NCBI GenBank assembly: GCA_011319805.1
Contig: SJRY01000232.1
Coordinates: 1 to 64,000, forward strand
DNA from: Macrocybe gigantea
Taxonomy: Eukaryota; Basidiomycota; Agaricomycetes; Agaricales; Callistosporiaceae
Reading direction: 5' to 3'
Length of the DNA: 64,000 nt
Shown: in pieces, positions 46,796 through 59,101 of the stretch
Layout of the letters: each line of letters starts with the position of its first letter
Position numbering within the stretch: position 1 is the stretch's first letter
Made by a program: the position numbers and the translations under genes
Notes under the pieces: generated by a model
The model's input: only the letters and a program-made list of their open reading frames with translations
What the model was told of the DNA's origin: nothing
The model's database searches: none

Positions 46796-49700
46796 TCAAC
46801 GTTTGACCTTTTTTCCTCCACGCCGCGTGGGTTTTTTAACCTTTCCTGTCCCCTGGTCATTCTGTTCATCCGCCGCCTCGTCTGATTTTCGTTTTTGGCC
46901 GACCGTCGCAGTCGACTTTACGCTTATAAGAGTCGATTTGCCAGCCGCTCCTCCATTTCTACCCAAGCTAGCCACCTGAGCTTCGGCCATGGTCCAGTCC
47001 GCCGTGCTATCAATGATGGCATATCTAGTTTCGTAAGGAAGACACCATTAATCTTTGCCATGGCAGAGTGAGACCGAAAGGCAGGGTGGAATAAAATTGA
47101 AGTGATCTCGCATAATCCCTGCTCCGCCCGGAGCTAGCATGAAAAGCAGAAAATGATTAATCGATCACTCACTTTGTCAGATCAAGCGAATCAATCATTT
47201 CCCTCTGCTTTTGTCGCAGAGCAGCCCTCGCTTCATCACCTGCCTCATCCAGCTCGGCTTCCAGACTTTGACTGATGGGTTGGCCATTTAATTCGCCCTG
47301 GTCTAGACCAACCCTGGTTCCAACGTCTACTCCTGTCTTGCTGGATGCATCAGGAATTTGGGCGCTTATGGCTTCTTTTTGAATGTCGACGAGTCGTTTG
47401 CTGATCTTGCGAATAACCTTTGCGAACAATGCCAGGGCCTGGGAAACCGGTATCTGAAGTTCTTTCTGCAGGTATCTTTCAGTATAGATATGAAAGCAAA
47501 GCGAGAGACAGCACCTCGATTTCTTCTATGGTCTTGCGCTGCAAACCAAGGGCCAAAAGTATAGAGCTTTGGACGGCACTAAGTTTGACATCATCCCCGA
47601 GCCGTCTTTGGAAGTACCACGATGCGGCTGTAGGAAGTAGATCTAGAATGACGTGGTAATCTAGCATGTTATTGGCATATGACTCTAATCGTTTGAGGTC
47701 GAATGCAGTGAAGTGGAGAGACAATTCTGACGACGTAAGATCTGGACAAATACATTATCCCCCAGGAAAAGCGACACATGAATGTGGAAAGGACATACCC
47801 CTGGAACCTTGATCATTGTGCTTTTTTAATCCCGCATTGGTGGCCTCGAGGACGCTCAAGGCCATAACACTTCCGAACTCTCTGAACTTGTAGGACAATA
47901 GCGTCAGGAAGCGCCGTCGGAAATCTGAGTAATAACGGCTCAATGGAATGCTCTTGTCGGGAAAAAATAGAAGCCACCTTTGGCGAATTCTCCCAGCCAT
48001 TCGAGCTCACTTTCCGTCGAGCTGTTCAATCCGCGTACCATGACACACGTATGTTCACCCGTGAGCTCGCTGGACGTTTGACGAAGATACAAAGGCACAT
48101 ATCCTCCTCTCTTCCAAAAGCTGACAAAAAGTCAAGCGTCAACGCTGTGAGTCCGGAAGACCAGACTCGACTTACCGAAGAAGCTGTGGTGTCAGCCCAT
48201 ACGAGACACCAAGGTAATCAAGGTTCTCGGGTCTGCGTTCTGTTAGCCGTTGAAGCAATGGAGGCATAGACGACGGCGCCCTAATCGAAAGATCATCGGT
48301 GAGGAGAGTAGCGTTCTGCCCAGCGTTGATGAATGTCCCGCCTTCCAATACAGAGACAGAGGACAACTTACTGAATCTATCGCAGTTGGATCGGGGTATT
48401 GCGGCTCTATGCGGGTTACTTCGTCTAAATTGAAGTATTCGCCGCTGTAGAACGAGTTCAGAGCCTGCAGGGCCCTCGATCCGTAACCCATCTACGTGAA
48501 GATGTCAAGACTGTCACAACGAAGTAGGGAATGGTAACTTACGTCGGCATAGTCAGGATGACATGCTATCCTGACTATCCGGGCGCCGCTCAACATCCCG
48601 AAGCGATTTTCTTGGAACTGTTGGCTGACCAACCAAGGTATCATATCGCCTCCCGGTCGCAACCCTCTTCCCAATCCTTCCATGATAACCTGTTTGCTAA
48701 TGCTACCCTCCAACGCGACCTGCAAAACGACCAAAGGTTCCGGGAGATGGCTTTCATCGTCCTTGATCGGTGGCAAAAGGACAAACAAATGGTGAGCGGG
48801 GGCATCAGAAAGGAGCTGTAGGTCATTCGGCTGGTTCTTATAATGCGATGCAACGTATAATGCCATCATTCGCTGGAGAAAGAGTTCTGACGCAGGATGA
48901 TAGCTGAATAACGTGTCTCGGCTGACGTAGAACAGCTCGCACGTCGATGGGTGAGGGCAGCCCTGCGCCGATACAGAGCGAGGAAGTATGGTGGCGTCCA
49001 AACAGAGTACACTGTTCAACCATTTTTCAATCTGGTCGCCAGCAGAATATCGAATGGGCGTCTCTAATTTGATCTCGCGGAGTGTACGAGCTTTTGGCGG
49101 CGCCTTGATTGTCGATTTCTTGGAAGAGGACGCAGAGGTAGAGGCAGCATTTGCGGTGTCCTCGTCTTCCGCGGTAGACAGGGTCAGATCTTTGGAGAGC
49201 GATGGTCTCGTGCTTTCTCGGAGTTGCTGGATAAGTTTGAGTGAGAGAGAACGCCCTGTGCCCTCGTATCCGTTGATCGTAGAAGCCATGAACACCAAAT
49301 ATGGACCTATCAGGTTCTTAACCAAGGGCAACGGAATGGCGGCCGCTTCATCGATGATGACTAGCTCAGCTTGTCCTAGCACATGAGCGTCTTCGGGTTG
49401 TATATACTTGAGCAGAGTCAATCGGACGCTGGAAACAGAGCAGAAACTCGGCGACACACTTGTATTGTCTGGCGATGATCTCTGAACACGTTAACCCTCA
49501 CGATCGCCTTGTTAAAATCCGGATTCGTACTCTGTGCGATATCGTAATCCAGATGCTCATCGTAACCAAGAGCATCCATGCCCTTGAATACGAACTCGAA
49601 AAGGGTCTTCAAGTTTTCGGGACTAGGGCTAGTGACAAAGATGTTAGAGTACCCATGAGCGAGTGCAGCCGCAATTGCAAGTCCTAGGGCGGCGCTTTTC

Positions 49701-50788
49701 CCGCGACCTCGAGCGGCAGTCAAAGTGACAGTGGAAGACAAAGTTTTCTCGGCGATGGCGTCGATGAACGTAAGAACAGCCTGAGCTTGGTCCATCGTTC
49801 TCGCAAGCTTGATGAGGTCACCGGCAGGTTTTGTGTCCTCCATTGTTTTCTTGAGATCCGCGAGCTCGTTGTCTAACTCTTTGTTCTTCCCCGGTGCTTG
49901 TTCGAGCGGTGCGATGTCCTTTGCGCGAGATATTGGCAAAACATTCAATTCGTCGTCAAGCACAAGACAGTCAGGACATGATCCCAGGGACAGGATAAAC
50001 CGTTCGTTGAACCGAGCGACAACCGAGTCATGTGAGGATGTTCGATAACGGGCATGAACGTCCTGAAAACGACTTTGAGTTGGTCATTTATTCTTTTCTT
50101 GAAGGGCGGTCATTGAGATGCGGGCATACCATTGTCATCGTATAGAGCTGTCTCAGAGATGTCATCGTCTTCAACAGCAACACAATCAACCCCCCACCCT
50201 CAACCGTTTCGATCGTCCGGGCGAGTAAATTAGGCGTTATAGCCTCAAAGTCCTGCAGAACGAGCATGCCATAGGTATTTCCGAGTATCTTGTGCGACTC
50301 TTTGTAATATCTGGGGTTACAGTTCAATCGCAACAGATTACTTGGAAGTGACAGTGCAACGAACGTATAGCGAATATCTGTTACGGTCACAAAGATTTCG
50401 AAAGGATTTTGCTCATTAGGTTCTCGGATTCCTCGCTTGACATCTCTCTTGATTTTTGCTTCGCGTTTCTTGCGATGTCTGTATGGGCATAGATCAGGCA
50501 GTGCGCGGTAGCTAAGCATCGTCCGCGCTCACGTCGTAAATCCAAGGTCCTTTTTATAACACCACAGAACTGAAGGCCGAGCAGAAACGCGTGCCTGCGA
50601 GAGCAAGAAGTGGAGATTGACGATCTACGAATTCTTAGAGTCAGAATTGTGTGCGAACTGTCCCGTAGTAGGGAAAAATATACCTGATCTCTGCCTTTAT
50701 CGCCGACCAGGACTATGAACGACCTGTGATTCTTTTTGACATTGTTGTTTATGAGAATTGGTATGCGAGGGTCCAGTTGCTTGCGCAT
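46796..50788 (-). CDS. KRE33: RNA cytidine acetyltransferase (Kre33/NAT10)
   Basis: The start ATG at 50788 opens MRKQLDPRIPILINNNVKK, the family start, followed by HRSFIVLVGDKGRDQ. The helicase-like module has the P-loop TAARGRGKSAALGLAIAAAL (near 49700) and a Walker B-like LVIIDEAAAIPLPLVKN (near 49350). The GNAT acetyltransferase part follows (near 48500), then a helical region and a Lys/Arg-rich tail (KKPTRRGGKKVKR) that suits a nucleolar protein. Kre33 uses acetyl-CoA and ATP to make N4-acetylcytidine in 18S rRNA and some tRNAs and is needed for small-subunit assembly. About a dozen short introns. Full length and intact as far as I can read; this is a conserved single-copy type of gene. 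Confidence 0.9.
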
Positions 50789-51312
50789 GCCAACGAACAG
50801 CTCGACTTGGAGGTGGAAGGCGAAATTTTGGGTGGATGACTAAGCCAACGTGACGATGCTTCTGCAATAAATCTGCCGAACGCCTCTCGGTTACTCGAAA
50901 CCAGTCCTCCGTTCGCGAATCGCTAAGTTTACAATACAAGGCACCCGTCTGCGAGCAGTTCCGCATTAACGGTATAATCCGACTGCTAAAACATTGCTTT
51001 CCGCACCGTGCGCGCCAAAAATAGAATGAACGTGCTCTTGCTCCCGCCAATCAGCATCACCGACAGCTTTCATATGGGTGCATACCACGGGACCATCGCA
51101 CAGCTGACGAGATGCTGATTTTCTCAGACTGGAGCAGGTGCGTCCACAATTCGACTGATTCCATATGAATTATCTTTTTTGATTGAAAACGTTTCAGTGA
51201 CAAGATGCGAAATCTCTCTCGTAACCATTCTGTTCAGAATCTTCAGAATCTATAAAGCCGAGCCCCTGCATGCTCCTTAGACGTCAGAGCCGCTTAGTGA
51301 CTTTCCCTCGCC
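50789..51312. promoter_or_regulatory. Divergent promoter region, KRE33 / phosphatase 1
   Basis: A 524 bp gap between divergent starts. A TATAAAG box lies at 51251-51257, 62 bp before the phosphatase ATG. Confidence 0.5.
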
Positions 51313-52781
51313 ATGTACGTCCGCCGCGGGTTCATCTGGACAGCGATCGCAAGCGTCGTTGTCTGCGCCACCACCGAAGCGTACGTACGCACAATATTCA
51401 TCCATACGCATTCCGTTAAACGTGCTAGCATCAATTGCGTTGACAGTGACAAGCATGGACATGTTGATAAGTCTTCCAAGTTCGTCAAGGGCAAAGTCTT
51501 CGACCGCTTCGTGACCATCTGGTTGGAGAATACCAACTTCAACAGCGCTATGCAGGATCGTTCGTCATGTCCTTCATTTTCACCTTGGCGCTTCACTGAC
51601 GACGTTATGCAGCTAACTTTCAGGTTTTGGCCAACCAAGGCTTGATCCTCAATAACTACTTCGGTGTTACCCATCCCTCAGAGCCAAACTACATCTCCGC
51701 TGTCGGAGGTGACTACTTTGGCATGGACAACGACAATTTGAACGCTGTTCCCAAAAACGTGTCGACCATCGTAGACCTTCTCGAAGAAAAGGGCGTCAGC
51801 TGGGCTTCATACCAAGAGGACATGCCGTCTACGGGGTTCACTGGCTTCTCTTTCCCCAATCCAAAGACTGGAGCGCAGGATTACGTCCGCAAACACAAGT
51901 AAATGGCCTCCTACCTATCATTTCTCTAACGTCTTATTTCCTCTTTCCAGCCCCTTGATTATCTACGATTCTGTCGCGACTGTGCCAGCGCGAGCCAATC
52001 TCATCAAGAACTACACGCTGTTCGAGCAGGACCTTGCCGATAATCGACTCCCTCAATGGATCTTCATGACTCCGAACATGAGTAAATATCCGCATCCGTA
52101 TCTTCTTTCCATCACTCACTTTATTGTATTCCCAGCCAACGACGGCCACGATACAAATATTACCTTTGCTGGCAAATACATTCGCAATTTCGTCGAACCT
52201 CTCTTGAAGAACAAGAATTTCAACAGCGAAAAAGCCAAGACCCTCCTCTTCGTCAGTGAGTGCATGAATTCTTCTTTCGTCCACTGAATCTTCTAACGTG
52301 AGCGAAATCTCAAGCGTTTGACGAAGACGGTGGTGACCCACACAACCGTGTCCGATCCATCCTCATGGGCAGCGCACTTCCTCACAACCTCATCGGCAAG
52401 CAGGACGATACTTACTATGACCATTACTCAGAGATCTCCACGGTTGAGGCAAACTGGGACCTCCATACGCTTGGCCGCTACGATGTTGGTGCCAATGTGT
52501 TCAAGTTTGTGACGGAGAAGACGAAGGACACTATTCGTATTCCTCAGAACCCTCCTCTCAACGAGACATTCCTGACCTCTTCGTACCCCGGTATCTTCAA
52601 CTCGCATATCAAAGCTCCCCTTCCCATTCCGAACACTAACCTGGTTGTGAACGAAAGGAAGGTACTTCCTCAGGTCGTGAAAACGTGGGGCCACAAAGAC
52701 TTGCAGCGTTGCACTGTCTATCATGGCCAGCTGGAATTGCCTTCGGCGTCCAACCCTCCTGTACTGCCTGAGGGATGCTGA
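51313..52781 (+). CDS. Secreted acid phosphatase (phosphoesterase family), copy 1
   Basis: Six exons (51313-51380, 51447-51559, 51613-51898, 51951-52081, 52136-52255, 52315-52781) give 394 residues. A hydrophobic N-terminus (FIWTAIASVVVCATTEA) is a likely signal peptide. Family motifs are FDRFVTIWLENTNF, NNYFGVTHPSEPNY, NDGHDTNITFAGKY, TFDEDGGDPHNRV and EANWDLHTLGRYDVGANVF. This matches the fungal acid phosphatase branch of the PF04185 phosphoesterases, which release phosphate from organic esters outside the cell. Several N-x-S/T sites suggest glycosylation. A tandem paralogue follows 840 bp downstream with the same exon layout. Confidence 0.88.
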
Positions 52782-53621
52782 TGTGAACGCTAGAACTACT
52801 ATTTGACAACGCATTGGATAATGGCTTAAATTGCCTGCGTTTAGTTTTCGTTTATTATTTAATCAAAATAGTTGAGGATGTCGACATCAACTCTAATCCA
52901 TGAGCTCTGTTCAGTGTGACACTGGCGGCAGACAGTTAGAAACGCATCCGTCATTCTCTCGTCCGGCTTTTCATATTCTGCTAAAGGTCCAATGGCTGGA
53001 GCCAGTGCAGCACGTGTCCTAGTCGGAAAGGGGCAATTCAACACAGATCAGCCATTCCATTTCAACACTGAAGGACATTTCACTCGACGGACGTGCGACT
53101 TCAGCGAAAAGTAACCTTAGGTCAGGAAACGTCTGTGAGAAGTCCGTTCAGCTTTGGACGCTTTCAGAGAGCTCTTTTGGAGATAGTGTGGGCCGTGAGT
53201 CGTTCTGTCTTGCTTCATGAAGAGAAATTGCACACGACGGTCATCGTAGACGCTGGTATGTTGTTCGGCATCTCACCCTCCTTACCCTTCCTGTTTCCAC
53301 GCTTAGTTTCTTGTCCCACCGCGCCGCATCCGCCATCAATTCGAGAGCGTCATACAGGATTTTTGAGAGTACGGTGCTAAATATAGGATGAACGTGCCCA
53401 GATTTCATATGGCCGCTTACTTTATGCCGTTCGCACAGGACTGAGGTGTTGATCTTGCCAAGTTGCGGCGGGCATGTTAAGTATCAATTGCTTCACATGA
53501 CCATGATTTAATTGAAAGCCTTCTCGATGAAGAAGCATCACATTTCTCTCGTCCATGCATATAAGACGGACCTCTCAGGAGTCCTTGCATCTTTGACCGT
53601 CATCGGTGACCCTTCTTTTCA
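52782..53621. promoter_or_regulatory. Intergenic region with phosphatase 2 promoter
   Basis: No gene is seen in this 840 bp gap. A TATAAG box lies at 53560-53565, again 62 bp before the ATG, as in copy 1. Confidence 0.5.
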
Positions 53622-55077
53622 ATGTATCTTCGCCAGGGATTGCTTGCAGTAGCACTTGCTAGTCTCGTTGCTAGTGTCGCAATCGAAAAGTACGTCGCTT
53701 TTGCGCTTGCATGGTCTGATGTCATGTCAATTCCGTATCAGCAGTGATCATGGACCCAAACATGAACCGTCAAAATCTCCCAAACTTGTCAAGGGAAAGG
53801 TCTTTGACCGATTCGTGACCATTTGGTTGGAGAACACAAACTTCGACAGTGCAATGCAAGATCGTTCGTCTTCTGCTTCCTTGGTGTTGTGCGTTTCTTA
53901 TAATATTGGCTCAGCCAACTTCCAGGCCCTCGTCGAGCAAGGCTTGATTCTCAATAATTACTTTGCCGTTACTCATCCGTCAGAGCCGAACTACGTCTCT
54001 GCTGTCGGTGGTGACTACTTTGGCATGGACAATGACAACCTCAACGCCGTTCCGGAGAATGTGTCGACCGTTGTAGATTTGCTTGAAGAAAAAGGCATCA
54101 GCTGGGCCTCGTACCAAGAAGATCTACCATTCTCAGGATTCCCTGGTTTCAGTGCTCCTAATGCAGCCACTGGCGTTGACGACTACGTCCGAAAGCACAA
54201 GTGAGCGGTTGTTTCCTGATCTGGCGCCTGTTAAATCAAATGATTCCGTCGAATAGTCCTCTAATTATCTATGATTCAGTGGCAACTGTCCCTGCGCGAG
54301 CCAATCTCATCAAGAATTATACGTTGTTTGAGCAGGACCTTGCCAATAACCGACTCCCGCAATGGATCTTTATGACCCCGAACATGAGTAAATATTTAAA
54401 TACGTACTTCATTTTTACCACTGACTTTATTCTTAGCCAATGATGGCCACGATACAAATATTACCTTTGCTGGCAGATACATTCACAATTTCGTCGAACC
54501 TCTTTTAAAGAACAAGAATTTCAACAACGAAAACGCCAAGACCCTTCTTTTCGTCAGTGAGTGCCTGATCCTTCCATCATCCGATGAAATCCTCCAACGT
54601 CGGCTTCAAGCGTTCGATGAAGACGGTGGTGACCCACACAACCGTGTTCGATCCATCCTCATGGGCAGCGCACTTCCTCACAACCTCATCGGCAAGCAAG
54701 ACGATACTTACTATGACCACTACTCAGAGATCTCTACGGTTGAGGCAAACTGGGACCTCCATACGCTTGGCCGCTACGATGTTGGTGCCAATGTGTTCAA
54801 GTTTGTGGCAGAGAAAACGAAGGACGCCATTCGCATTCCCAGGAACCCGACAATTGATCAGACGTTCCTAAACGCATCTTACCCCGGCATCTTCAACTCT
54901 CGCATTTTAGCCCCTATGCCCGTTCCGAACACCGACCTTGTAGTGAACGGAAGGAAGGTACTTCCTCAGGTTGTAAAAACGTGGGGCCACGGAGACTTGC
55001 AGCGCTGCACGGTTTATCATGGCCAGCTGGAATTACCTTCCGCCTTCAATCCTCCTGTCCTCCCGAACGGGTGCTAG
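53622..55077 (+). CDS. Secreted acid phosphatase (phosphoesterase family), copy 2
   Basis: Six exons (53622-53689, 53745-53863, 53915-54200, 54257-54387, 54437-54556, 54611-55077) give 396 residues, in the same frame and with the same intron phases as copy 1. Signal-like start MYLRQGLLAVALASLVASVA. Motifs are VTIWLENTNFDSAMQD, VTHPSEPNYVSAVGG, NDGHDTNITFAGRY, TFDEDGGDPHNRV and GRYDVGANVFKFV. The first exons and the last 270 bp have diverged clearly from copy 1, whereas the start of exon 6 is almost identical, suggesting gene conversion. Role as for copy 1; the two may differ in expression. Confidence 0.88.
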
Positions 55078-55670
55078 TCTAATACATGTGTAGGTAACAC
55101 TGTCCTCCAGCAAAAATACTAATGAAATGTTATGAATGTCAAACTGAATGGAAAGAACGAACGTGACAGAAATTGAACCCATGGCTGAGTCTTCGGATTT
55201 TAATTACGTTACATTCATTCAGCGAATCTTCGACTCTATTAAAGGCTGTTTTCAAACACAGGACGATGCTCTCATGCTTGGAATTATGGCCATAAAATAC
55301 TATTGCAATCCTCAGTTATTTCGGGACGTATGGGTGCCTCGATATTCTGCAGAAACAAAAATATCTGTTCCCCTCCCGGTCATGTGAGCGCGTCTTGGCC
55401 AACCTTACATGATGCCAACAAAATTGCGTCCAACGATCCTTCCATATAATCAGCGTGCCGTGGGTTCGTTGCTTGATTGCTCTTCTGACGCCACGGTATC
55501 CACGATAGAACTGCGTCTCTTTGACCAGGGTCACTGCTTTCAAGCGTCAAAGCGGGAATCTATTTCCTATGTTCGATGTAGCCTCGTGTCAACCATCCCG
55601 CCAAAATGAGATCAACGTGCCTTTGCTGTTCAATACCTGGTGATATGGTTTCTCGGTTTCAAGCCTGTGT
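55078..55670. other. Intergenic, no gene seen
   Basis: Short frames only, none recognisable. It includes the 3' end of phosphatase 2 and upstream sequence of the next gene. Confidence 0.35.
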
Positions 55671-56777
55671 ATGTGTTCTAAGCTCAGAGCGAGCGCCATG
55701 GATCATCAGAAGACAATGATCTGTTCATTCGATGGCTTCGTTCGTTACAGGCCAGTCATATCAGCATATATCAGCCCCACGACAGGAATCAAAGCGCAAG
55801 ACAGAACAATGCCCCTACCTGTCCAACCCCATCTGCTTTCAATAGGTCGCCCGCTTGTGCACGCAAAGTCTGAACCCAGCTTTGCGCTAAAGATACGAGG
55901 CCCGCCACCGCAGCGAACTGCTTCGCAGAGTCGAACTCCTCTCCTAGATCACCAGCTAATGTCTAACCCTCAAATCACCCTCAGATCTGCAGCTCTCAAC
56001 ATGGCGAAGGCCGAATCTGCCATCGAGAGCAAGCCATTACTCTCCGCTCCAGGGCTGGCAGAAAATTTGCAGGCTGGGGAGCCTCCATCTCCGACGTTGT
56101 CCACCGAAATGGGTCTTCTGCAATCGCGGCCCATTTCGGTGAACGTCCAAGGTTACGATCTTCTGAACTTAGATGGCGGCCTGCGAAGAGAAGAGAGAAA
56201 TCAGGTGGAGGCGGAGTCAAGTTCCAACGCAGCGAGACAGAATATCATCAATGCGCTGTCGCACTCGAAAGGCGCTCCTTCGGCTCGGGCCCTGGGCAGA
56301 AGACGAACAGTAGCACCCGTTCAGCTGGTACGACGGCCGGACCCAGATCAGGACGCCGCGCCCAAAGACGATCTTCGTCATCGACGTTCAGTCTCGTGGA
56401 CGTCTTATAAGACGATCCGAAGAACGATATCCGCCGTTTTTCGTCTCAAGACCGGTTCGCAGGATGGCGTCGCCAAGTCCAACAACCAGATTGCGCCGTC
56501 CACGCCGACCAGCACGGTAGACTTGCAACCCCCCCTTCGGAGCGTCACTTTCAGCCATCCATCGCACTCCAGGGACCCTGATAAGGCTCTTGCGAGCTAT
56601 GCGCAGCTCCGTCGGTCTCAGTCTTATTCGGTTTCAGCCAAGGCTTCGGATGATGCAGGGAGTGTCGATGACGGCTTGGACGAAGCCACGGCAGAAGCTA
56701 GTGGTCTTGTGGCCTCAATCAATCAAACCTGGGTTTTTGAAGAGATAAAAAGGATAGATAATAGAAGAAATGAATGA
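55671..56777 (+). CDS. Hypothetical disordered protein
   Basis: A single 368-codon frame, unusual here for having no visible intron. It is rich in Ser, Pro, Arg and Gln, with basic Ser-rich patches (HRRSVSWTSYKTIRRTISAV, YAQLRRSQSYSVSAK) that look like kinase-site regions, and an acidic then helical end (GLVASINQTWVFEEIKRIDN). No domain recognised. A second in-frame ATG (MDHQKTMICSF) at 55698 is an alternative start. Its end is 123 bp before the next gene. Coding status rests on frame length and composition only. Confidence 0.5.
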   Translation: MCSKLRASAMDHQKTMICSFDGFVRYRPVISAYISPTTGIKAQDRTMPLPVQPHLLSIGRPLVHAKSEPSFALKIRGPPPQRTASQSRTPLLDHQLMSNPQITLRSAALNMAKAESAIESKPLLSAPGLAENLQAGEPPSPTLSTEMGLLQSRPISVNVQGYDLLNLDGGLRREERNQVEAESSSNAARQNIINALSHSKGAPSARALGRRRTVAPVQLVRRPDPDQDAAPKDDLRHRRSVSWTSYKTIRRTISAVFRLKTGSQDGVAKSNNQIAPSTPTSTVDLQPPLRSVTFSHPSHSRDPDKALASYAQLRRSQSYSVSAKASDDAGSVDDGLDEATAEASGLVASINQTWVFEEIKRIDNRRNE

Positions 56778-56900
56778 ATTGTAGCTGCACGCCGTCGCCT
56801 CGCTGCAGAACACAATACACATACACAGAACGGAACTTGCTGCTATATTATGTAGCCGACCCCGCGTCTCTCCATCATCCATCCATCGGATCTTGCAACC

Positions 56901-58998
56901 ATGACGGTCTCAGACGCCGTGCTCACCCAACTCCTCGCTCAGCTCGAGGCCATGCAGGTATCACAACAGATGATGCAGGCCAAGGTCAGTCCTCGTCGTC
57001 GCGTCGCACCACGAATCTGATCGTTGCATCAGCTCGACGCGATCATCACGAACGGCAACAATGACATCAAGGTCGCGACGCCCCTCGAGCCCAAGCCGGC
57101 CCACGGACGATCTGCTTCTGTCTCGTCCGATGTCAGTTCGAGCTCGCCAACTGAGCCGACGCCCAAGGCCGCGTTGTCATCTGCTGCTCCGGCCCTCGGT
57201 ACACCTCCTGTGCGTCCAGCCAGAGCGTCAGACAAGGACAAGGAACGCGAGAAATTGCTATACCCTGGACGAGTGAATCTTACCAGTGAGTGTTAAAACA
57301 GGTCGTGCCTCCATCTCCGTTGCTGACGTGCTCCCATGGCGTTTAGCTTACCCGGATCAGTTTGGCATCTCCCCGTACCCTCTTCGGTGGGGTGCCAAAG
57401 ATCCTGAGACTCGCGGACCCATCATTTGTTCTCGCCTTTCGTCTTCGATCAAGCAGCGAAATGCCATCGGTGCGCACTCGGGCTCCTATTCCATATACCG
57501 ATCTTTGGCGATAGCCATGGGCACCCTGTCGCCTACGCACAAGCCGGACTACAGCAAGACCGAGCCACCCGTCTCCATCCCACCCCAGGCCGCATGGTTT
57601 GACCCGTCCAAGATCGTCTCATTCGACCCTTGGGGACACTTGGTGCCTTCCGTATTCCGGAAGCAGATCGACGAAGAGGGCCTGGACGTCCGGCCGAGCA
57701 TCGCTGTCACCAAGGCTCATATGAAAATGAGCGAGTTGGACGAAGCAGCCAGGAGGGGGGACATCCCGATCGATGGCAAGATCGTGTTGAAGAGTGCCCC
57801 CCTTACCACTCCAGACGGCTCGGTCAGTGACGAGTACAACGGAGTCGAAGTCAACATCAGCAAGGCCGCGGTTGAACCTGTCTGGTACCTGCCCGGCGTT
57901 GCCGAACGGTTTGGAATGTACGCTCTTTCCCACCTTATCCATCTTCGCCGCTGACGTCGGCCGTCCCTTCTGCCCAGATCCGAAAGTTTGCTTCGCCGAG
58001 CTCTGTTTGAGGACACGGGAGGAATGTACCCCGAGCTTGTCACCCGACCAGATATCAAAGTTTTTCTCCCACCCATTGGAAACTTGACCGTCTACATTTG
58101 TGCGTGTGTTGATGTCGCCAAATCAGCGTGTTGACCGGTATTCTGTCTAGTTGGAAACCCCGCTTATATGTACGATGAAAGCAAGGAACTAACTTTACGT
58201 GTCCACGACGAATGTATGTCTCGTCCCGCCGGCGCTAACATGCTTCATCTCACCGCGAGTTTGCAGGCAATGGATCTGACGTCTTTGGTTCTGACATTTG
58301 CACATGCAAGCCGTATTTGACATATGCCATCGAAGAATGTATTCGTGGTGCTCAGAGAGGTATTCGTCAATAATTGGTCCGATGATTCTGAAGGCATTCT
58401 CATCTCAGCCGTATAGGGGGCGTCGGGGTTGTCGTGTATTTCCGGAAGGAAGGAAGAGCGCTGGGAGAGGTCACCAAGTACGTCTTTTACACTATGGGGC
58501 GGCTTTATTCTGACGCTAGGCTGGAGGTATCTCGTCTATAATCTTCGCAAACGCGGAGGAGACACCGCGGACAAATACTTCAAGTCGACGGAGCTAATCG
58601 CTGGAGTCAAAGACATGCGTTTCCAGGCTCTCATGCCGGACGTGCTCCACTGGCTGGGCATCAAGAAGGTCGACAGGATGGTGTCCATGAGCGACATGTG
58701 CGTCGTTGTATGAGGAAACTCGGACCGGAAACTGACTGCCAGTGCATAGGAAATATGACGCGATCGTGAAGAGCGGTATCCCAATTTTGAAACGATACGA
58801 TTTACCTGGTAAGGACTAAACTTTCCTTAAATTTTGCACTACTGAAGAATTTGTTTTCCAGAACATCTGATCCCACTCGACTCGCGAGTAGAAATTGACG
58901 CCAAGATTGCTTCTGGATATTTCTCGAGTGGAAAGCAAGTGACAGAGGCCGATCTGGTGAAGACTGTCGGCAGGACCTGGGAAGAGACGGAGCATTGA
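56901..58998 (+). CDS. URC1: GTP cyclohydrolase II-like protein, URC1 type
   Basis: Start at the ATG at 56901 (MTVSDAVLTQLLAQLEAMQ). A long N-terminal extension includes a helical start, a Ser/Pro linker and YPDQFGISPYPLRWGAKDP. The cyclohydrolase core reads VHDECNGSDVFGSDICTCKP, giving the three zinc Cys, then GVVVYFRKEGRALGEVTKYL (catalytic Tyr, Arg and Glu region) and GGDTADKYFKSTELIAG. This extended form matches fungal Urc1, needed with Urc4 for the pyrimidine (uracil) catabolism pathway, rather than the short riboflavin RIB1 enzyme. Ends EETEH at 58998. Multi-exon; intact as far as I can read. The alternative, a riboflavin enzyme, is less likely because of the extension. Confidence 0.82.
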
Positions 58999-59101
58999 TG
59001 ATAATACCGCTGCATTTTATATTTCGTACATTTGTATAGATCACGTGTGGAAATATTTCAACCACGTCCTCCTCCCGCCCACCGACGCGTGCCGCCCGCC
59101 T

